DNA from: Competibacter_A sp037045535
GTDB lineage: Bacteria; Pseudomonadota; Gammaproteobacteria; Competibacterales; Competibacteraceae
Reading direction: 5' to 3'
DNA: 64,000 nt
Assembly: GCA_037045535.1 (NCBI GenBank)
Contig: JBAOHI010000094.1
Span: 1-64,000, forward strand
The translations under genes were made by a program, and so were the position numbers. Below the pieces are notes generated by a model. It saw only the letters and a program-made list of their open reading frames with translations, searched no databases and was not told the origin of the DNA. This document shows positions 53,041-63,543 of the stretch, in pieces; position 1 is the stretch's first letter; the number at the start of each line of letters is the position of its first letter.

Positions 53041-56000
53041 ATGAGTCATTTTCTCGACCGGCTGAATTTCCTAAAGAAAGTCACCGATACCTTCTCCGGG
53101 GATCATGGCATCGTCACCAACGAAGATCGAGGTTGGGAGGACGCCTACCGCGCCCGCTGGCAGCACGACAAGATTGTGCGTTCGACCCACGGCGTGAACT
53201 GCACCGGTTCCTGTAGCTGGAAGATTTACGTCAAGAACGGTTTGGTGACTTGGGAAACCCAGCAGACCGACTATCCACGCACTCGCGACGATCTGCCCAA
53301 CCACGAACCGCGCGGCTGCGCGCGGGGCGCGTCCTACAGTTGGTATCTGTACAGCGCCAACCGGGTGAAATACCCGATGATTCGCGGCCGATTGATCAAG
53401 CTCTGGCGCGCGGCGCTGGCGATGCATAAAGATCCCGGTGGCGGCGTGGGCGTCCATCGTCGAGGACCCGGCCAAGGCCACCGAGTACAAGAGCCAGCGC
53501 GGTTTGGGCGGTTTCGTTCGCTCCACCTGGGACGAGGTCAACCCGATCATCGCCGCCGCCAACGTCTACACCGCCAAGCAATACGGGCCGGATCGCATCT
53601 ACGGCTTTTCGCCGATTCCGGCCATGTCGATGGTGTCCTACGCCGCCGGCTCCCGCTATCTGTCGCTGATCGGTGGTGCGTGCGGCAGTTTCTACGACTG
53701 GTACTGCGACCTGCCGCCCGCCAGTCCGATGGTCTGGGGCGAGCAGACCGACGTGCCGGAATCCGCCGACTGGTACAACTCCACCTTCCTGATGATGTGG
53801 GGTTCCAACGTGCCGCAGACCCGCACCCCGGACGCCCATTTCATGACCGAAGTGCGCTACAAAGGCGCCAAGACGGTGGTGGTCTGCCCGGACTATTCGG
53901 AAGCGTCGAAGTTCGCCGACATCTGGCTGCATCCCAAGCAGGGCACCGATGCCGCCGTGGCGATGGCGATGGGCCACGTCATCCTGCGCGAGTTCTATCT
54001 CGACGGCAAATCGGACTATTTCACCGATTACGTCCGCACCAAGACCGATTTTCCCTATCTGGTGCTGCTCGATCCGCGCAAGGACGGAACTTACGTCAAC
54101 GGTCGCTTCCTGCGCGCTTCCGATCTGGCCGATAACGCCGGGTCAGACGAATAACCCGGAATGGAAGACGCTGGCTTTCGACGAGAACAGCGGCCATCTG
54201 CTGGTTCCCAACGGCTCCATCGGTTTCCGCTGGGGCGAGAAAGAGGGCATGGTCGGCAAGTGGAATCTGGAGCCGAAAGAGTCGCTGACCGGCGCCGAAA
54301 CCCAATTACGCTTGTCGGTGAACGAAATCCGGGACGAGGTGGTTCCGGTCGCCTTCCCCTATTTCGGTTCGACCCAACACCCGCATTTCGCCTGCACCCG
54401 TCACGACCCCATTCAGGTGCGCAACGTGCCGGCGAAGAAGGTCAAGCTGGCCGATGGCTCCGAAGCGCGGGTCGCCACCGTGTACGACCTGACCCTGGCG
54501 CAGTACGGTCTCGACCGGGGTTTGGGCGGCGGCAACGTCGCCAGCAGCCTATGACGACGATGTGCCTTACACCCCGGCCTGGCAGGAGAAAATCACCGGA
54601 ACGCCGCGTGAGCAAATCATCACCGTCGCCCGCCAGTTCGCCGAGAACGCCGACAAGACCCACGGCAAGTCGATGATCATCATCGGCGCGGCGATGAACC
54701 ACTGGTATCACATGGACATGAATTACCGGGGCGTCATCAACATGCTGATGATGTGCGGTTGCGTCGGCCAGAGCGGCGGCGGTTGGTCGCATTACGTCGG
54801 CCAGGAGAAGCTGCGCCCGCAGACCGGCTGGACCGCGCTGGCCTTCGCGCTGGATTGGCACCGTCCGCCCCGGCACATGAATTCGACCTCGTTCTTCTAC
54901 ATCCACAGCAGTCAGTGGCGTCATGAAAAGCTGGCGATGACCGAAATTTTGTCGCCGCTGGCCGATCCGCAACAGTGGCAGGGGACGCAGATCGACTACA
55001 ACGTGCGTTCGGCGCGCATGGGTTGGCTGCCGACCGCGCCGCATTTCGACGCCAATCCGCTGCAAATCGCCAAGGACGCCGCCGCCGCCGGCAAAGCCCC
55101 GAACGCGTATCTGGCGGAGAATCTCAAGGCCGGCAAGGTCAATTTCGCCTTCGAGGACCCGGACAACCCGGTCAATTTCCCGCGCAACCTGTTCGTCTGG
55201 CGCTCCAACCTGCTCGGTTCTTCCGGCAAGGGTCACGAATACTTCCTCAAATATCTGCTCGGCGCGGTGCATGGCGTCCAGGGCAAGGATTTGGGCGAGG
55301 AGGGCGGCGAGAAGCCGCTGGAAGTGAAGTGGCGGAAGGGCGCGGAAGGCAAGCTCGATTTGCTGGTGACGCTGGATTTCCGCATGTCCACCACCTGCAT
55401 GTATTCGGACATCGTGCTGCCGACCGCCACCTGGTACGAGAAGAACGATCTCAACACCAGCGACATGCACCCCTTCATCCACCCGTTGAGCGCCGCCGTC
55501 GATCCGGCTTGGGAATCGCGCACCGATTGGGACATTTTCAAGGGCATCGCCAAGGCGTTTTCGGAAACCTGCCCCGGTCATCTCGGCGTGGAAAAGGACA
55601 TCGTCGCCTTGCCGACTCTGCACGACACCCCGAGCGAGCTGGCCATGCCGGACGGTGAAGGACTGGAAGAAGGGCGAATGCGAGCTGATCCCCGGCAAGA
55701 CCGCGCCGAGCCTGGTCGTGGTCGAGCGCGACTATCCGAACACCTACAAGAAGTTCACCTCGGTCGGGCCGCTACTGGATAAAGTCGGCAACGGCGGTAA
55801 AGGCATCACTTGGAACACCGAACACGAGGTCGAAGCGCTGGCGACGCTCAATTACACCGTGCTGGAGGAGGGTGTGTCCAAGGGCCGACCGCGCATCGAC
55901 AGCGACATCGACGCCGCCGAAATGATCATGATGCTGGCCCCGGAGACCAACGGCCATGTGGCGGTGAAAGCCTGGGCGGCGCTGAGCAAGATCACCGGCC

Positions 56001-56803
56001 GCGATCATACCCATCTGGCGATTCCCAAGGAGCATGAAAAGATCCGCTTCCGCGACATTCAGGCCCAGCCGCGCAAGATCATCTCCTCGCCGACCTGGTC
56101 GGGTCTGGAAGACGAGAAGGTCAGCTACAACGCCGGCTACACCAACGTCCACGAACTGATCCCGTGGCGGACTCTGACCGGTCGCCAGCAGTTCTATCAG
56201 GATCATCCCTGGATGCTGGGTTTCGGCGAGGCGATGTGCGCCTACCGGCCGCCGGTGGACATGAAGACGGTCGAGCCGATCATCGGCCAGAAACCGAACG
56301 GCAACCCGGAGATCGTGCTGAACTTCATTACCCCGCACCAGAAGTGGGGCATCCACAGCACCTACACCGACAACCTGCTGATGCTCACCCTGTCGCGGGG
56401 TGGCCCGATCATCTGGATGTCCGAGATCGACGCCAAGAAGGCCGGCATCGAGGACAACGACTGGATCGAAGCCTACAACCTCAACGGCGCCATTGCCGCT
56501 CGCGCCGTGGTCAGCCAGCGCGTTCCCGAAGGCATGTCGATGATGTACCACGCCCAGGAAAAGATCGTGAATACGCCCGGTTCCGAGATCACCGGCACCC
56601 GGGGTGGCATTCACAATTCGGTCACGCGCACCGTGCTGAAGCCGACCCACATGATCGGCGGCTATGCCCAGCAGAGTTATGGTTTCAACTACTACGGCAC
56701 CGTCGGCGCCAACCGCGACGAATTCATCATCGTCCGCAAGATGGCCAAGGTTGATTGGCTCGACGACGAAACCCCGGACAACGCCACCGTGGAGGCGCAT
56801 TGA
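53041..56803 (+). CDS. narG: Respiratory nitrate reductase alpha subunit, four frameshifts
   Basis: About 1250 residues with full similarity to NarG from MSHFLDRLNFLKK to DNATVEAH: the FS0-cluster motif HGVNCTGSCSWKIY, QTDYPRTRDDLPNHEPRGCARGAS, Asp-containing NYRGVINMLMMCGCVGQSGGGW for the molybdenum cofactor region, and GYAQQSYGFNYYGTVGANRDEF. The frame breaks at ~53434, ~54143, ~54546 and ~55654. Each is repaired by deleting one base, restoring conserved residues (for example AGQTNNPEW at 54143). NarG is the catalytic Mo-bisMGD subunit that reduces nitrate to nitrite on the cytoplasmic side. A mix of base insertions without other damage suggests sequence error more than decay. Confidence 0.88.
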
Positions 56804-56805
56804 TC

Positions 56806-58363
56806 ATGAAAGTACGCGCACAAATCGCCATGGTCCTGAACCTGGACAAGTGCATTGGCTGCCACACCTGTTCGGTGACCTGCAAGAACGTCTGGACCAG
56901 CCGCGACGGCATGGAATACGCCTGGTTCAACAACGTCGAGACCAAACCCGGCATCGGTTATCCCAAGGAGTGGGAGAACCAGCAAAAGTGGAACGGCGGC
57001 TGGAAGCGCCACCGGGACGGCAAGATCGAGCCGAAGCAGGGCGGCAAATGGCGGATTCTGGCCAACATCTTCGCCAATCCCGACCTGCCGGCCATCGACG
57101 ATTACTACGAGCCGTGGGACTACGACTACGCGCATTTGCAGAATGCACCGGAGTCGAAAGCCATGCCCACCGCCCGGCCACGCTCGGCGATCAGCGGCGA
57201 ACGGATGCAGAAAATCCACTGGGGGCCGAATTGGGAGGAAATTCTCGGCACCGAATTCGCCAAGCGCTCCAAGGACACCAACTTCGAGAGCGTGCAGAAG
57301 GAGATTTACGGCGAGTTCGAAAACACCTTCATGATGTATCTGCCGCGCCTGTGCGAGCATTGCCTGAACCCGGCTTGCGTCGCCTCCTGCCCCAGCGGCG
57401 CGATCTACAAGCGCGAGGAAGACGGCATCGTCCTGATCGATCAGGACAAATGTCGGGGTTGGCGGATGTGCGTGTCCGGCTGTCCGTACAAGAAGATTTA
57501 CTACAACTGGAACACCGGCAAATCCGAGAAGTGCATTCTCTGCTACCCGCGCATCGAGTCCGGCCAGCCGACGGTCTGTTCGGAAACCTGCGTCGGGCCG
57601 CATCCGCTATCTGGGCGTGCTGCTCTACGATGCCGACCAGATCGAAAAAGCGGCCAGCGTCCTCGACGAAAAGAGCTTGTATCAGGCACAACTCGACATG
57701 TTCCTCGATCCTTTTAGCCCGGTCGTGCAAGCCGAGGCGCGCAAGGCCGGTATTCCCGAACCGTGGTTGCAGGCCGCCCAGGATTCGCCGATTTATAAGA
57801 TGGCGATCGAGTGGAAGATCGCCTTCCCGCTGCATCCCGAGTACCGCACCCTGCCGATGGTCTGGTACGTACCGGCGTTGTCGCCGATTCAGGCTCGCGC
57901 CGAGTCCGGCCAGATCGGCATGAACGGCATCATCCCCGATGTCGGTTCATTGCGGATTCCGCTGAAATATCTGGCCAACCTGCTGACCGCCGGCGACGAA
58001 AAACCGGTCAAGCTGGCGCTGGAGCGGATGCTGGCCATGCGCGCCTACATGCGTGCCAAGAGTGGTGGATGGCGAGGTGACGAGAGGACGTATTGCAAGC
58101 CGGTCAAGCTACGCATCGATCAGGTGGAGTCGATGTATCGCTATCTCGCCATCGCCAACTACGAAGATCGCTTCGTCATCCCGACTTCCCATCGCGAATA
58201 TGCCAGCGCCACCTATGACGCCTTCGGCGAACGCGGCGGTTGCGGCTTCAGCTTCGGCAACGGCTGCTCGCCGGGCACCGACAAGACCAACCTGTTCGGC
58301 GGCAAGAAAGTGACCACGCGCCGGGCGATTCCGATCAAGGTGGAACCGCCAACCAAAGCCTGA
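56806..58363 (+). CDS. narH: Respiratory nitrate reductase beta subunit, frameshifted
   Basis: An iron-sulfur protein of ~515 residues starting at ATG 56806. The cysteine motifs of four clusters are present: CIGCHTCSVTCKNVW, CEHCLNPACVASCPSGA, CRGWRMCVSGCPYKK and CILCYPRIESGQPTVCSETC. A one-base insertion near 57597 breaks the frame after CSETCVG; the next frame continues RIRYLGVLLYDADQIEKAA. Three more insertions near 58065-58105 cancel each other; deleting them restores SVDGEVTEDVLQAVK. NarH carries electrons from NarI to NarG. It starts 3 bp after narG. Confidence 0.88.
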
Positions 58364-58370
58364 ACTGCAC

Positions 58371-58395
58371 GTAGGGTACGCATTGCGTACCCTAC
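58371..58395. repeat. Perfect 12-bp inverted repeat between narH and narJ
   Basis: GTAGGGTACGCA, one base, and TGCGTACCCTAC form a 12-bp perfect stem. It resembles a dispersed intergenic palindrome. It has no T run after it, so it is unlikely to end transcription; it may stabilise the upstream mRNA. Confidence 0.7.
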
Positions 58396-58415
58396 TCACG
58401 CAACGAGGTGGAACG

Positions 58416-59129
58416 ATGAAAACCCTGAAAGTCCTGTCGGCCCTGCTGTGCTATCCGCAAGCGGACATGCAGGCCGCGCTGGATGAAATGATCGAGGTTC
58501 TCGACCAGGAAAATGTGCTGCCGCAACGCGAGCATCGCGCGTTGCTGACGCTGATCGACCAGATACGGCGGACCGATCTGATCGAGTTACAGGAGCGGTA
58601 TGTCCGGCTGTTCGACCGGGGCCGGGCGCTGTCGCTGCATCTGTTCGAACACATCCACGGCGAATCGCGGGATCGCGGCCAGGCGATGGTCGACCTGCTG
58701 GACGTATATCGCCAGCACGGTTTCGAGCTGGATGCCCGCGAATTGCCCGACTACATCCCGCTGTTTCTGGAGTATCTGGCGCAACGACCGATGGGCGAGG
58801 CGCTGGACATGCTGGCCGATGCGATGCACGTCATGGCGTTGCTCGGCGCCCGGCTGGCTGAACAGGGCAGCGATTACCACGTCGTGTTCGACGCGCTGGC
58901 CGCCCTGGTCGGTGAGCCGGCGGACATCGAGGCGATTCGCCAGCAGGCCGCGACCGAGGGTCCCGATGAAACAATCGTCAATATGGACAAGATTTGGGAA
59001 GAGGAGGCCGTGACCTTCCTGGCGAATCAGGACGGTTGTGGAAAAAGCCAAGGTGGTCGCGCCACGGCCCAACCCGTGCGCTGGGTGTCTCCACCCGGTT
59101 CAACGCCACAGGCCGCTCGTTCCCTATAA
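58416..59129 (+). CDS. narJ: Nitrate reductase assembly chaperone
   Basis: A 237-residue NarJ/TorD-family chaperone beginning MKTLKVLSALLCYPQADMQ, with the helical family core (LFDRGRALSLHLFEHIHGESRDRGQAMVDLL is characteristic of NarJ). GAGGTGG lies just before the ATG. It is needed to insert the molybdenum cofactor into NarG and to attach NarGH to the membrane. The C-terminal tail after VTFLANQDGCG is variable in the family and may also be frameshifted; I cannot tell. Confidence 0.88.
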   Translation: MKTLKVLSALLCYPQADMQAALDEMIEVLDQENVLPQREHRALLTLIDQIRRTDLIELQERYVRLFDRGRALSLHLFEHIHGESRDRGQAMVDLLDVYRQHGFELDARELPDYIPLFLEYLAQRPMGEALDMLADAMHVMALLGARLAEQGSDYHVVFDALAALVGEPADIEAIRQQAATEGPDETIVNMDKIWEEEAVTFLANQDGCGKSQGGRATAQPVRWVSPPGSTPQAARSL

Positions 59130-59167
59130 AAAATGAGGGTGGTTTTTACCCATTCGAGGCGATGATC

Positions 59168-59856
59168 ATGAGTTACTTAAATACCCTGTTATTCGGCGTT
59201 TATCCGTATCTGGCTGGCGCGGTATTCCTGCTCGGCAGTCTGGCGCGCTTCGATCGCGACCCGTTTACCTGGAAAGCCCATTCCAGTCAGATGCTCAGCA
59301 ACAAGAACATGCGCTGGGCCAGCAATTTGTTTCACGTCGGTATCCTGTTGCTGTTCCTTGGGCATTTCGTCGGTCTGCTGACTCCGCCGGAGAGTCTTCC
59401 ACGCCTTGGGCGTTTCCGCCGGCGCCAAGCAGACTATTGGCCATCGTCGCCGGTAGTATCGCCGGCGTTGATGTGCTTCGCCGGGCTGACGCTGCTGGTG
59501 CAGCGGCGACTGAACGATCCTCGGGTGCGGGCCACCAGCACCCGGATGGATATTTTCATTCTGCTGCTTTTGTATGCGCAGCTCATTCTCGGTTTGTTGA
59601 CCATCCCGCTGTCGCTGATGCACCTGGACGGCCACAACATGCTGAACCTGATGGGCTGGGCACGGAATATCGTGACGTTCGATCCGGCGGAAGCGGTAGC
59701 GGCCATCACGTTTCCCAGGTTGGCTTGTTGTTCAAGCTGCACATGTTCCTCGGCTTGACCGTGTTCCTGGTCTTCCCGTTCAGCCGGCTGGTGCATATCT
59801 GGAGCGCGCCGGTCACCTATCCGGCTCGGCCGTATCAGGTGGTACGGCAACGGTGA
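59168..59856 (+). CDS. narI: Respiratory nitrate reductase gamma subunit, frameshifted
   Basis: A ~228-residue five-helix cytochrome b subunit starting MSYLNTLLFGVYPYLAG. Heme-ligand histidines appear in SNLFHVGILLLFLGHFVG and KLHMFLGLTVFLVFPFSRLVHI, the latter in a different frame. One-base insertions near 59393, 59439 and 59471 cancel to the original frame; between them the corrected text reads VFHALGVSAGAKQTIAIVAG. A one-base deletion near 59706 then moves the C-terminus to another frame. NarI oxidises quinol at the periplasmic face and passes electrons to NarH. Confidence 0.85.
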
Positions 59857-59938
59857 TTTGACTTGACTTCACTCCTCCTTGGAACGATGAGGTCAGGATT
59901 TCGCTCAAACCAAAATCAATCCACTTGAGGTCTGCCGC

Positions 59939-60994
59939 GTGTCCACTCCTCCACCCCATGCGTTTGCATCATCCCATACCCTGAACGCGCCGCAGGATAA
60001 CGCCGGTCTTGTGGACCGCTTCGACCGCCACATCAATTACGTGCGGTTCTCGGTCACGGATCGCTGCGATTTCCGCTGTGTCTATTGCATGAGCGAGCAA
60101 ATGACCTTTCTGCCGCGCGCCCGAATCCTGACCCTGGAGGAGCTGGCGATCTTGGGGCAGGCATTCGTGGCGCTGGGAGTGCGCAAAATCCGCCTCACGG
60201 GCGGCGAGCCACTGGTACGGCGCAATGTGATGTGGCTGTTGCAAGAGCTGGGTCGGCTACGCGAACGCGGGTTGACGGAACTGGTGCTGACCACCAACGG
60301 TTCGCAACTGGAGCGCCTGGCGGCAGCTGTGCGTGCCGCCGGCGTGGCGCGGCTCAACATCAGTCTGGACAGCCTTGACCCCGCCCGTTTCCGCCGCATG
60401 ACCCGCGTGGGCGAATTGGAGACCGTGCTACGCGGTATCCGCGCTGCCCAGGCCGCAGGTTTTCAGCGATTGAAGCTGAACACCGTGATCCTGCGGGACC
60501 GCAATCACGATGAGGTCGTGCAACTGGCGCGTTTCGCTGTCGAGAATGGGCTGGATATCAGTTACATCGAGGAAATGCCGTTAGGCGTCATCGGCGATCA
60601 TGACCGCGCTGCGGCATATTATTCCAGCGACGCCATTCGCGCGGACCTGGCGCGGGTGTTTACCTTGATCCCCACGACGGAAACCACCGGCGGTCCCGCC
60701 CGTTATTACCGTATCCCGGATAGCGAAACCCGCATCGGTTTCATTTCGCCGCACAGCCATAATTTTTGCGGCGACTGCAACCGGGTGCGGGTATCCGCCG
60801 AAGGTCGATTGCTGCTTTGTCTCGGTCAGGAACATTCCGTGGATTTGCGCCATGTCTTGCGCGCCCACCCCGGCGATCATGAGCGTTTGCAACAAACGAT
60901 TGTCGCCGCCATGCATCGCAAACCACGCGGTCACGATTTCCAGCTTAGTGGCCAGCCAATCATTCTGCGTCACATGAACCATACCGGCGGTTAA
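59939..60994 (+). CDS. moaA: GTP 3',8-cyclase (molybdenum cofactor)
   Basis: A 351-residue radical-SAM enzyme. The N-terminal cluster motif is Cys43-x3-Cys47-x2-Cys50 (RCDFRCVYC), GGEP follows for SAM binding, and a second cysteine set near the C-terminus reads FCGDCNRVRVSAEGRLLLCLG. The protein ends in Gly-Gly, as MoaA does. It converts GTP to the first tricyclic intermediate of molybdopterin synthesis, which NarG requires. The start is GTG with GAGGT 8 bp upstream. Being next to narI suggests co-regulation with nitrate respiration. Confidence 0.92.
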   Translation: MSTPPPHAFASSHTLNAPQDNAGLVDRFDRHINYVRFSVTDRCDFRCVYCMSEQMTFLPRARILTLEELAILGQAFVALGVRKIRLTGGEPLVRRNVMWLLQELGRLRERGLTELVLTTNGSQLERLAAAVRAAGVARLNISLDSLDPARFRRMTRVGELETVLRGIRAAQAAGFQRLKLNTVILRDRNHDEVVQLARFAVENGLDISYIEEMPLGVIGDHDRAAAYYSSDAIRADLARVFTLIPTTETTGGPARYYRIPDSETRIGFISPHSHNFCGDCNRVRVSAEGRLLLCLGQEHSVDLRHVLRAHPGDHERLQQTIVAAMHRKPRGHDFQLSGQPIILRHMNHTGG

Positions 60995-61182
60995 ACGCGC
61001 AGCGGCAGCCGACAATCGAACCCATTCGATATCCGGTCTTTTCCCTTCCGTCCACTCATCCCCTGGTGGCATTCCGCTTTAGGCAACAATGTCTTGCTAT
61101 TCGCTAAAACATGGCCTACCAATTCTAAAGTTCTGAAGCGGCTATCAGCGACATTTCACGGGCTTTGGGGAGATTGCGTTTC

Positions 61183-62418
61183 ATGACCGAACTAAAGGTG
61201 GAAGTGGAAGCCGACGAAGTCGGATTCGATGCCAAGCGACTTGGCCGTATCGACACGCATTTTGCCCGATATGTGGACGACGGACGATTGCCGGGCTGGT
61301 TGATCCTGATCAGCCGGGCCGGCAAGATCGTCCATCTCAGTTTATACGGCCAGCGGGATACGGAAGCCGGGACACCCGTCGAGCGCGATACTCTGTTCCG
61401 CATTTACTCGATGACTAAACCCATCACTGCCGTGGCGGCGATGATGCTCTACGAGGAAGGCGCTTTCGAACTCAAGGATCCGGTAAGCCGCTTTATCCCA
61501 GCCTTTGCCGATGTGCGCGTCTATCGCAGCGGTTCCGCGCTGAAGCCGGTCACCGAACCCCTCCGCGAGCCGGTCCGGATCTGGCATCTGCTCACCCACA
61601 CCGCTGGCCTCACCTACGGTTTCCATCACGCCCATCCGGTAGACGCTCTCTATCGGGCCGCCGGTTTCGAATGGGGGCCACTGGAAGGCATGGATCTCGC
61701 GACCTGCTGCGATGCCTGGGCCGGTCTACCCTTGCTCTTTCAACCGGGTAGCGAATGGAACTATTCGGTGGCGACCGACGTACTCGGCCGGGTCATCGAA
61801 ATCGCCTCCGGGTTGAGCCTCGACCGGTTCTTCGCCGAGCAGATTTTCGAACCCTTGGGGATGCACGACACCCGCTTTTGGGTATCGGCGGAGAACGTCG
61901 AACGGCTGGCCGCGTTCTATTCACCGCAGCCCGGCACCTTGCGCGCGGTCCGCAACGACGCCATGGATCGGGTCGGGCGACAGCGCCCCGCCGCCTGCCT
62001 GGGAGGCGATGGATTGGTCTCGACCGCCGCCGACTACCATCGCTTCACTCAAATGCTACGGCAGAGCGGCGAGCTGAACGGTGTTCGGTTGCTCGGCAAT
62101 CGGACCTTGCGCTACATGACCCAGAACCACCTGCCCGGCGGGACTGACCTCGAATCTTTCGGTCGGCCATTATTCGCCGAAACCACCTTCGACGGGATCG
62201 GCTTCGGGTTGGGGTTCTCGGTGGTGGTCAATCCGGTCGCCAACAAGGTGCTGTCCTCTCCCGGCGAGTTCGGCTGGGGTGGTGCCGCCAGCACGGCGTT
62301 TTGGGTGGACCCCGTCGAGGACATCACGGCCCTGCTTTTTACCCAACTGTTCCCATCGAGCACTCATCCCCTTCGCCCCCAACTTCGACAATTGGTTTAT
62401 CAAGCCTTGATCGATTAA
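61183..62418 (+). CDS. Beta-lactamase-family serine hydrolase
   Basis: A 411-residue hydrolase of the class C beta-lactamase/esterase superfamily. The catalytic Ser and Lys are in YSMTKPITAVAAM, and a Tyr motif follows in WNYSVATDVLG. HTAGLTYGF precedes it and GGDGLVSTAADYHRF is a typical late motif. No signal peptide is seen, so it is probably a cytoplasmic esterase or peptidase, not an antibiotic resistance enzyme. I use ATG 61183 with GGGGAG upstream; an in-frame TTG at 61165 is less likely. It is monocistronic. Confidence 0.85.
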   Translation: MTELKVEVEADEVGFDAKRLGRIDTHFARYVDDGRLPGWLILISRAGKIVHLSLYGQRDTEAGTPVERDTLFRIYSMTKPITAVAAMMLYEEGAFELKDPVSRFIPAFADVRVYRSGSALKPVTEPLREPVRIWHLLTHTAGLTYGFHHAHPVDALYRAAGFEWGPLEGMDLATCCDAWAGLPLLFQPGSEWNYSVATDVLGRVIEIASGLSLDRFFAEQIFEPLGMHDTRFWVSAENVERLAAFYSPQPGTLRAVRNDAMDRVGRQRPAACLGGDGLVSTAADYHRFTQMLRQSGELNGVRLLGNRTLRYMTQNHLPGGTDLESFGRPLFAETTFDGIGFGLGFSVVVNPVANKVLSSPGEFGWGGAASTAFWVDPVEDITALLFTQLFPSSTHPLRPQLRQLVYQALID

Positions 62419-62665
62419 CCCCAAGCTATGTCGCGATCCGCCAGTCAGGAACTTTGGGCCGGGATGACGGGGCCGTCCCTTGATGACCGGATTCGGGCCA
62501 TTTTCCCGAATCGCACCTTGAAAAAAACCCGATCCGCCCCATTTCGGATAAACCGCACGAGTGGAATCCTTGAGACACGCTCGACATCCACCCTGTCCCT
62601 CGGCGCCGGTTCCTCGGTACCTGCCGCCGCTATCCTCGACCGCCGATTCGAAAGGAAATCCTGCG

Positions 62666-63517
62666 ATGCGACCACTCTCACCCACCGGCCAACAGGCAGT
62701 CAATGACCTAGCGCAACGGTACAGTTTCAGCCAAGACGCCGTATTGGCCATGCTCGAAGCCGTCATTGCCGGTCACGGCGGCATGGCCCAGTTCAATCAC
62801 CCTGAATTCGGTGGCTCGGGCCAGTGGATGCGGGGCGGCATGATCATGCTGTCCGATATGTTCAACAACTACTTGAAAGGTCGGGTCGATGGGCTCTGCA
62901 ACGATCTTGCCGTCCTGGTGACGAGCCAGCCGGACTGGATCAGCGGCGGCAGTTTCCAGTCCCAAAACCAGGGCAGTGGTTTTGGCCAACAACAGCAAGG
63001 TGGTTACGGCAGCCAGCAACAACAGAACGGCCTGGGACCGACTGGACCCGCCAGCTTGTTCGTGCCGCCCGCTCAAGGAACGGCTGGCAACTGGTGGGGC
63101 ACGGATTTGAACTGGCCGACCAGCACCGGTTCCCAGAACAACGTGCGTTACGCCTACTTCGCGCAAGCCCGGCGATTGGCCATCGAGATCGGCGGCCAAG
63201 TCACGATTTACGACACGCTCGATCATCAGATCGGCGGTTTTTCGCAACAGCAATCGGTCGGCGGGTCGCTGACCTTCACCAGTCAATACGGGCTGGTCGA
63301 GGTCACTCGCCTTCCCATCATCTCCGTAGACGGTACGGCCCCGCCGCCAACCGCCAGCCCCGCGGGTTCAGCGTCCCCGATGCCGGCCACTCCTCCTAGC
63401 GGTGGCGAGGGGGATGTCTTTGCCTTGATCGAGCGACTCGCCGACCTGCACGCCAAGGGCATTCTCAGCGCCGAGGAATTCGCCACCAAAAAAACGGAGT
63501 TGCTGAGCCGGCTATAA
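62666..63517 (+). CDS. SHOCT-domain protein with Gln-rich middle
   Basis: A 283-residue protein starting at ATG 62666 (AAGGAA 8 bp upstream). An N-terminal helical segment (PTGQQAVNDLAQRYSFSQDAVL) leads into a Gly/Gln-rich low-complexity stretch (about 100-135), a beta-rich middle and a Pro/Ala-rich linker. A C-terminal SHOCT helix pair follows (IERLADLHAKGILSAEEFATKKTELLSRL; the last ~30 residues). SHOCT domains are short oligomerisation or binding modules in many bacterial proteins. No enzyme motifs or signal peptide are present. The function is unknown. Confidence 0.75.
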   Translation: MRPLSPTGQQAVNDLAQRYSFSQDAVLAMLEAVIAGHGGMAQFNHPEFGGSGQWMRGGMIMLSDMFNNYLKGRVDGLCNDLAVLVTSQPDWISGGSFQSQNQGSGFGQQQQGGYGSQQQQNGLGPTGPASLFVPPAQGTAGNWWGTDLNWPTSTGSQNNVRYAYFAQARRLAIEIGGQVTIYDTLDHQIGGFSQQQSVGGSLTFTSQYGLVEVTRLPIISVDGTAPPPTASPAGSASPMPATPPSGGEGDVFALIERLADLHAKGILSAEEFATKKTELLSRL

Positions 63518-63543
63518 CGACGGACCGTCTGTGGCGGGGTAGC

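Noticed and set aside
53041..59856. narGHI as true pseudogenes
   Set aside because: Nearly all breaks are single inserted bases, conserved residues are intact on both sides, and no substitutions create stops. Sequence error is the simpler reading.
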